This document shows, piece by piece, positions 13,392 to 20,100 of a DNA stretch of 23,953 bases (position 1 is the stretch's first letter; every line of letters begins with the position of its first letter). Both the position numbers and the translations under genes were made by a program. A model generated the notes under the pieces. It had not been told where the DNA came from. It did no database searches and worked only from the letters and a program-made list of their open reading frames with translations. The stretch is taken from IMG/VR virus record IMGVR_UViG_3300031772_000280, positions 1-23,953 of that record, one strand, 5' to 3'. Origin of the DNA: a virus.

Positions 13392-14758
13392 TGGGACTAG
13401 GCGATCAGCATAGGATCAGAATACACAATGGACTACAGCATGACGCACAACCATACATGGAACAAGCTAGGGCGATCATGCATCAAACCCGCGAACAAAT
13501 CTTGTTGTCTCCTGTAGGGCTTACCACATATCAAATACATAGAGAACTTGACGATGGTACTGTTATTAACTGTCTTAAAGTTGGAGATCAAGAAGTAACT
13601 GATGTATACCTAGTAACTAAAATCGAGAAAGAAGAGAAAAAGAAAGAAGAACCCCAATTTTGTCCTCTGGCTATTTTGGTATATAAGGAGCTAGATAATT
13701 CAGGCGACCACGGGTATCTTTTCCTGGATTGGGATTTAGTACCTACGTACTATATGGAATCCGCAGAAGTAAGAGAAAATTATTTTGCCACAACCCCGCT
13801 GTATCTATATGAAGAAGAAACTATTACCGGCCCTGTTACAACTGGCACAACGGACCAATTACCTATTGACACTATGCCCTCTCAATATTTTTATGGACAA
13901 GCTACAACCAGCGACTATTTTTATTGGTTCAATGCTACTTCAACTACTAATACAGTAGGAACTCCTACATGGTATTATGTATCGGATAATAGCACTTATG
14001 GTACTGAAGCAGGTACGCCAACTAGAACCTTGTACCAGCATAATACTTATATCTACGGACAGCGCAAGTTTAGCGGTATGGATTATTTACATAACTCATA
14101 TACTCTTACCGAGGGTGGAGGGTATGGGGCAGAATTATTTGGTAATAGATATGTAAAGTGGTACTGGAAAGAAAACTATGATAGTAACAAAGTATCCATA
14201 TACGAACAATTTAGGTATTACCATTGGGAAGGAGTATCCCATTCTGCTCTGGATGGGGCGGTTATAATAAATGGAGCCTCACACCATATGTATACTCAAA
14301 TTTATGATGCGACTATTCCAGAAAACCCTAGTTTGTCCCCCATATGGAACACCGTAGGCACTGGAGAAAATGTTAAAGACTATAGGGGTACTGCATATGA
14401 ATACCCAGAAAAAACAAAATACGATGTAGCGAATTATGGGGCGACGCTAAATATAGATTATAAGGTATATTCAGAACAGATGGATTATTATATACCCCAA
14501 GACGACGCAGTAAACATGGAGCGTAAGGAGCTATGTCTAGTAGGTTCGGCTCTGTTTGTTGATAATGCAGATGGTAATACAGCAACGTCACAATTACTTT
14601 ACTATCATTTAGTACAAGATAACAAGTACACGTCACGTAGATTTCCTGCAAACGGAATTATAAAATTTGGGTCTAAACAATACTACGGAGTTAAGTATAG
14701 ATTTGATACTTACGAAAACCATGCGCTGATCTTGTTTATGATGCGGAAAAAAGTATAA
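13391..14758 (+). CDS. Tyrosine-rich tail protein
   Basis: The 455-residue product is not recognised. Tyrosine makes up about a tenth of it (47 by eye), with many Thr, Asn and Trp. Residues ~1-70 contain helical, His-rich text (HRIRIHNGLQHDAQPYMEQA) and then a charged linker (EKEEKKKEEP at about 78-87). The rest is beta-prone with motifs such as 'PSQYFYGQATTSDYFYWFN' and 'YWKENYDSNKVSIYEQFRYYH'. The composition is that of an extended virion surface protein, and the gene closes the tail operon before a new promoter, so a tail fibre or receptor-contact role is inferred. The start overlaps the previous stop (TAATG). Confidence 0.7.
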   Translation: MGLGDQHRIRIHNGLQHDAQPYMEQARAIMHQTREQILLSPVGLTTYQIHRELDDGTVINCLKVGDQEVTDVYLVTKIEKEEKKKEEPQFCPLAILVYKELDNSGDHGYLFLDWDLVPTYYMESAEVRENYFATTPLYLYEEETITGPVTTGTTDQLPIDTMPSQYFYGQATTSDYFYWFNATSTTNTVGTPTWYYVSDNSTYGTEAGTPTRTLYQHNTYIYGQRKFSGMDYLHNSYTLTEGGGYGAELFGNRYVKWYWKENYDSNKVSIYEQFRYYHWEGVSHSALDGAVIINGASHHMYTQIYDATIPENPSLSPIWNTVGTGENVKDYRGTAYEYPEKTKYDVANYGATLNIDYKVYSEQMDYYIPQDDAVNMERKELCLVGSALFVDNADGNTATSQLLYYHLVQDNKYTSRRFPANGIIKFGSKQYYGVKYRFDTYENHALILFMMRKKV

Positions 14759-14769
14759 TAATTTAACCC

Positions 14770-14798
14770 TTGCCATATAAGTGAATTCATCATATAAT
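14770..14798 (+). promoter_or_regulatory. Sigma70-like promoter for the ejection-protein operon
   Basis: TTGCCA (14770-14775), a 17-base spacer, and a perfect TATAAT (14793-14798) lie in the 68-base gap after the tail genes. Predicted start is near 14805, just upstream of GGAGG (14815-14819) and ATG 14827. The -35 again lies in CCCTTGC. Confidence 0.82.
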
Positions 14799-14815
14799 TG
14801 TAGCATAATTATATG
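14791..14815 (+). other. Inverted repeat spanning the -10 box and transcription start
   Basis: CATATAAT (14791-14798) is matched by ATTATATG (14808-14815) with 9 bases between. The left arm contains the -10 hexamer and the right arm abuts the Shine-Dalgarno. It could be an operator, though A/T-rich palindromes also arise by chance. Confidence 0.45.
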
Positions 14816-14826
14816 GAGGTTTTATT

Positions 14827-15999
14827 ATGTCAGTTTCTAGTAACCCAGCATCAGAATCAGGTACTATTGTTGTTGAACGTTTTAATACGGGCATGAACTT
14901 AGCTATCACTGCTTTTGCTCAAAATACTGCGCTTACTCAAATGCTACAAGCTTTTGCTACTAGTCTAATGGAACATGCTAAACCATTGGATAATATCCCT
15001 CTTATTGAAGCCCCAACATATAAAGAACTTGATGCAATGTTTAATCTATCAAAACCAGTAGTTCCAACTATTGGTGACTTCCCCGCACTACCAACTATCA
15101 ACGCAGCCCCTACCGCTAATTTCTCTTACAGTGAATCTGCATATACTTCTTCAGTAGAAGACGCACTACGGGTAAAACTCGTTGATAAGATTACTAATGG
15201 TGGCACAGGTCTTGGTGCAGCAGTAGAGCAAGGGATATGGGATAGAGAAAAGGAACGAGCCCTGCTAGATCACAAGGATGCAATTGATCGTATGTCTGGA
15301 GAAGTTGCATCTAATGGGTTCCCTATGCCAGATGGTGTTATCTCTGCCATGCTGATTGATCTTGAGACTAAGTACAATGATGCTCGGCTCACTTCAAATA
15401 GAGATATCGCAACCAAACAAGCAGAACTTGCTTATAATGCGACTCAGAAATTTATCGATTCAGGTATTTCCTTTGAAGGAACTGAGCAGACATATGCAAC
15501 CACAATGCGTAGTCGTTTGCTCGAAGCAGCTAAAGCAGGTCCTGAAATAGCAGTATCTTTATATAGGGCTGAGGTAGAACGGATCAATGTATATGTTGCC
15601 CAATATAATGCAATCGCGACTAAGACAAATGCTCAGGCTGATATATTTAGATCGCAAGTACAAATGTATTCATCTGAAGCAGATGTTAAGACCAAAATTA
15701 TTGGTTCGTCGGTTTCTAAATATTCTGCAGAAGTCGATGCTGTTGCCAAAGCAAATTCTTCAGAAGTAAATAGGGATGATCTTCTTGTCCGTCAACTTGC
15801 TACTTTCCTGAACCTGCAGCTTGAAGCTTTGAAATCTGTAACACAAGTAAACTCACAGATCGCAGCCTCGGCATTAACTGGCATGAGTGCAAATGCAAGT
15901 ATCGGAACAAGTGCAAATTCATCTGAATCTGATAATAGAACCACACAACAACAACTCGGAATTAATTATTCTGATATTACGTATCATAATCCTGAATAA
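14827..15999 (+). CDS. Helical virion protein, probable internal or ejection protein
   Basis: The 390-residue product has a Pro/Ala-rich linker (about 78-102) and then a long helical part. The text 'LRVKLVDKITNGGTGLGAAVEQGIWDREKERAL' (about 116-148) and 'ASNGFPMPDGVISAML' (about 161-176) match a phage structural family I know from larger (often >600-residue) members. In those the segments read 'NGGTGL..~vE~~lw~R' and 'A~rGF.lP.G'. Repeated helical segments containing Y-x-A-E-V-x-x-x (about 220-310) follow. The C-terminus is Ser/Asn-rich. This is a short member. It opens the promoter-driven operon with the giant protein, so an internal or ejection role is inferred. Confidence 0.7.
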   Translation: MSVSSNPASESGTIVVERFNTGMNLAITAFAQNTALTQMLQAFATSLMEHAKPLDNIPLIEAPTYKELDAMFNLSKPVVPTIGDFPALPTINAAPTANFSYSESAYTSSVEDALRVKLVDKITNGGTGLGAAVEQGIWDREKERALLDHKDAIDRMSGEVASNGFPMPDGVISAMLIDLETKYNDARLTSNRDIATKQAELAYNATQKFIDSGISFEGTEQTYATTMRSRLLEAAKAGPEIAVSLYRAEVERINVYVAQYNAIATKTNAQADIFRSQVQMYSSEADVKTKIIGSSVSKYSAEVDAVAKANSSEVNRDDLLVRQLATFLNLQLEALKSVTQVNSQIAASALTGMSANASIGTSANSSESDNRTTQQQLGINYSDITYHNPE

Positions 16000-16014
16000 T
16001 AAGGAGCAAACATC

Positions 16015-17181
16015 ATGGCAAATATATTTAATCGTAATCCGTCTGGGGCATTAACTGGAATAAACCTAGAAGGGCTAAAAGAATTTATGAACCAACCTGC
16101 CCCATTAACTGGGATCGGGGGGGTTTCAAATACTCCTACTGATAATTCAAAAATTGGGAATAATGCAACACTTCAGGGTGTACTCGGTAATGTTCAGATC
16201 CCACAACAACCAATTAATCCTAATTTCACTGGGGCACCCCCACAATTAACTAATGTTGCTCCAGCACCAACTCCAACTGTAGTTTCTAGACCAGCATCGT
16301 TTAGGAATGCTACTAAAGCGCCCGGTGCTCCTCCTGCGGTAGCGACTCCTGCAATTCTTGGTACACCTTTTAACGCAGGAGAAGGTAGTAGGATAATGGA
16401 GAACGGAATAGATACTATTCGTGGGTTGCCAGGGCATGTTGCAATTGCTCCTACAGCAACTCCAAAAGGATTGTTTGGGGGCTACAATAGTCCTGAGGCA
16501 ATAAATACACAACGACAGCTTGCAAGTGAATTACAAAGTGCTCTGATGCACATGAACCCAGAAAAACGTTTTGGTACTAGCATGTCCCCTTCGGGTTTAG
16601 GTTATTCTTCAGGTTCAGGAATAAAAGCATTACCAACTCTATTGGCTGGAATAGAAAAAATGTATGGTGGGCAGGCCGCACAGTCTGGAACTGAGGCTCA
16701 ATTAGGCGTAACAGCAAGTCATGATACAGATCTCGCCCAACAAGCTCAGTCAAAAATAGGACTAGAAAAACAAGAACTCCCAAGTAAAATAGCTCTTAAT
16801 CAGGCACACGGTACTTATTTTAGAGAAATGGCTAAAGCTGCAAATACTAAAGCTGATAAGGCTGGAGCTGGAGCAGGCGGTGCACTAGATAGAATAGCTG
16901 CTAAAGCAGAAGCAGCAGATGAATTGGCTAAAATGAAAGCGGGACTTAGTTCCGATGCCAAGATTGAAAATTATCTTATGACCCAAGGTTTTCCCTTTGA
17001 TCCTATGTCAGTTACCAAATTTAAACAAGGCCAAGAATTCACACAACCGGCAGAGGGTAAAAAACATTGGTTCAAAGCTAATGTACCTGAATCGTTAGGA
17101 GGTTGGGCTCCTAAAGGATCAATTGTTGTTGGTACTGATCCTAAAGGCAATCCAATATTCGCAGCAAAACCTAAAAAATAA
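16015..17181 (+). CDS. Probable internal virion protein, low-complexity and helical
   Basis: The 388-residue product is not recognised by family. Residues 1-110 are Pro/Asn/Gly-rich and probably disordered, with two LTGI motifs (about 13 and 31). Residues 160-310 are helical and Ala/Gln/Lys-rich ('QLASELQSALMHM', 'DLAQQAQSKIGLEKQ', 'DRIAAKAEAADELAKMKAGL'). The end (about 330-388) is basic with strands (HWFKANVPESLGGWAPKGSIVVGTD). It lies between two probable ejection proteins in one operon, the place where podoviruses encode their middle internal proteins. GGAGC precedes ATG 16015, and the next gene starts 12 bases after its stop. Confidence 0.65.
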   Translation: MANIFNRNPSGALTGINLEGLKEFMNQPAPLTGIGGVSNTPTDNSKIGNNATLQGVLGNVQIPQQPINPNFTGAPPQLTNVAPAPTPTVVSRPASFRNATKAPGAPPAVATPAILGTPFNAGEGSRIMENGIDTIRGLPGHVAIAPTATPKGLFGGYNSPEAINTQRQLASELQSALMHMNPEKRFGTSMSPSGLGYSSGSGIKALPTLLAGIEKMYGGQAAQSGTEAQLGVTASHDTDLAQQAQSKIGLEKQELPSKIALNQAHGTYFREMAKAANTKADKAGAGAGGALDRIAAKAEAADELAKMKAGLSSDAKIENYLMTQGFPFDPMSVTKFKQGQEFTQPAEGKKHWFKANVPESLGGWAPKGSIVVGTDPKGNPIFAAKPKK

Positions 17182-17193
17182 AAGGAATTATAT

Positions 17194-20100
17194 ATGTCCG
17201 AATATTTTACTTTAGACGAAAAAGGCAACAGAGTACCCTATAACGAACCTCTTCCTGAGAAAACAACTACTGTAGAGGAAACACTTAAAGCCCCCGCACG
17301 TATTCTAGGCAAAACTGTTGATATTTTAGGCGAACAGGCGCAAGGTTTAATCCGTCATTTTCGAAGTTCGCAAAATACTTCGATTGCCCCGTTGGAGCAA
17401 GTAAGCCCACAGTCCACAATCAACATGAGGAACTGGGGTAAAAACCTTGCTGCAGCCAGCGAAATAGCCCCTGCATATAGGGCTGAACACCCTATTATTT
17501 CTACTGCTGGCGATATAGCAGAAACATTACCTGGGACACTCGCTGCTTTCGCAAACCCAGCTGGTGTTATAACAGGTCCTGCTGCTTTTTTCGGTGGTCA
17601 ATATGAGAAGTCATATCGATCTGGAATAGAGCATGGTCTGCCAGAAGTATCAGCTCGTAGTGCTGCTCAAGCTCCTGCTACTATTGCAGGTATTGGGGCT
17701 GCATTAATGGGCCCAGTTGCTAAAGTTGCAGGAGGTTTAGTCCCAGCTGCTAGAACAGCAGAAGAACTAATACGTCCTGCTATTTCCACCTCGCTACAAC
17801 GTGGCCTTGCTGGTATTGCAGCAGACACATTGGTTATGCAGGGCCAAACAGCAGGTATCGCAGAAGCTGAGAAAGCAACAGGTGCTCGTCCTGAGGCTAA
17901 TGCTATGGAAGAAGTATGGAAAAATCCTACTGCATGGGTATCAGCTATAATGATGGGTGCAGGATTCAGAGGGCTTAGTGGCATGCAGAAAGCCTTGGAA
18001 CTTCGTAGCCTACGTTCTGCTATGTCTAATCCTGAATATCCTTCCCAGAAGCGTATGCTTGCTGCTGAGAAGATTCAGAACGCATTGAGGGAAACAGATC
18101 CAGTAGCTGCAGAGCAGTTTGGTGCAAAAGCACTAGAGGCTATTAATAATAAACAGGCAATGCCCTTTGGCTTGGAAAAACCAAAAGAAAAAATTATCAA
18201 CGCACTTGAAGAAAAAGTAGCTAACCCAGAATCCAACTTTGAAGACAATCTGGCAAAAGCCATGACTGAACCTATTGAAAAACCTATAACCCCAGGCATT
18301 CATCCAGAACTACATAATTCTTTAGCCTTCAGTGTGAGCAAAGGAATTGACCCAAACGTTGATATGGCAAGTACCAAAAAGACTGAGGACTACTTGAAAC
18401 AACAAGGGATTGAGTACAAAAGAGTCCAAGGTGTTTACAAGGGTACTCCAGAAGAATCTTTTGTAGTTTCTAATACTCCGGCAAATGCAAAAATTGTAAA
18501 TCGTATCGCTACTAAATTTAACCAAGATTCGATAATACATACCGATGCCGAGGGCAATGTCAAACTTATATATAATAATGGCGAAGAAAAATTTATTGGA
18601 GCAATGCGAGAAGTATCCCCAGAAGAAACTAAAACTCTTCAGTCATATACATTTGATCCCAAATCGGGAAAATATTTTAGTACATCGGAGGCGCAAAATG
18701 CCACTCAAGAAGGGGGCATGGAGCAAGGAACAAAATTTCAGGGAGTTAACACAGGCAATAAAGGAGTAGGATTATCTCCTGCATTCATGGATGCGTACCT
18801 CAAACAAGTAACGAAAGATCGTAAATTCGCAACGGAAGAAAATGCATCAGGTGAATCAGCAGCATCGCTTGAGGCTATAAGAAGATCTGGAAATGAACCT
18901 CCTCGCCTACGTTTTGATACACGTTCTGGCAAAGGTAACATTCTTCGAGGTGTTGATGCTGTTGATTTTCAGCCTAGCCCATATGAAATAGTTATCCAAC
19001 GCACAGGTAGGGACGGTGAAATGTCTATAGTATCCCAAGGTGCTAAAGTAACCGATTCTATGCTCACTAGGGCATTATCAAAATATCGTGCTTCTGTTGA
19101 AGAAGGTATTGGCAAACAGGAATCTACCCCAGAAGCAGGTATCGCTCTATCTAACCCCAGTAAAAAAGTAATTGGTTTGGATATTGACGGTGTGTTTAAT
19201 ATCAACGATGGTAAGGGTACAGTAGATCCTTCTAGAGTTATTGAATTTAATAAAATTCTAAACCAGAATGGAAACCCCGACATCGTACTTGGTTCTACTT
19301 GGAGAGAATCAGCATTACTTAAAAATGATATAGCTGAAGCTCAAGCAGTTGTTGATAGTCTTGGAATTAAAGCAAGGGTTGTGGGGGTTACTCCAGATCT
19401 TGGTGGTGACGCTAACATGGGTTCTCGTGGTGCTGAGTACAAAGCATGGGAAGACGCATACGGGCGTAAGTATGGATCTGAACTTGTTGCAGTACTAGAT
19501 GATCGTGCGGATCTTACAGAACTCGGCCCTCGCCACATTAAGACAGAGAATGGACTTAGCGAAGACACATTGAATCAATTAGCTTCAGCACTCAAACCGG
19601 CACCAACTCTTACAAAAGGGATCGTACAGAAAACATTTCCTAAATCGGAAGTAAGTGAAACTCCTGAAGGTTTTATGGTAAAGACTCCTGGTGGTACTGA
19701 GATGCTAGTAAAAGAGCAATCAGTTATTATCATGACTCCTCGTGAACGTGTAGCCGCAGAAAAGGCTTATGGGCGTGAACTCACAGCTAGCGAAGAACCA
19801 ATAGCAGCAATTGAACTTGGGCTTGATACTATCTTAAGCCTTACTCCTCGTGGGGTTAAAGCCATTGACCATGAAAAATGGCATTGGGCAGAATATGCTG
19901 CATTAAGTAAAAAAGAACTGGATATTGTTTCCAAAAAGTATATAACCGAAGAAGCTCGTGCTGATGCATACCAAGAATATATTAACAAACTAGGCAAAAA
20001 TCTTAATGCTAAACCTGCTAATAAGATTGAGGCTATATGGCAGAAGATGGTTGATTTTTACCAAAAAGTTAAATCTATGTTTGTACTGAGCGAACAAGAC

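Noticed and set aside
19861-19910. HEKWH as a chance pattern in a long protein
   Set aside because: Chance was considered and set aside: the following Glu-rich 'EEARADAYQEY' is at a distance usual for zincins, and similar text is known from polyvalent-protein metallopeptidases. It is kept as a moderate-confidence domain.
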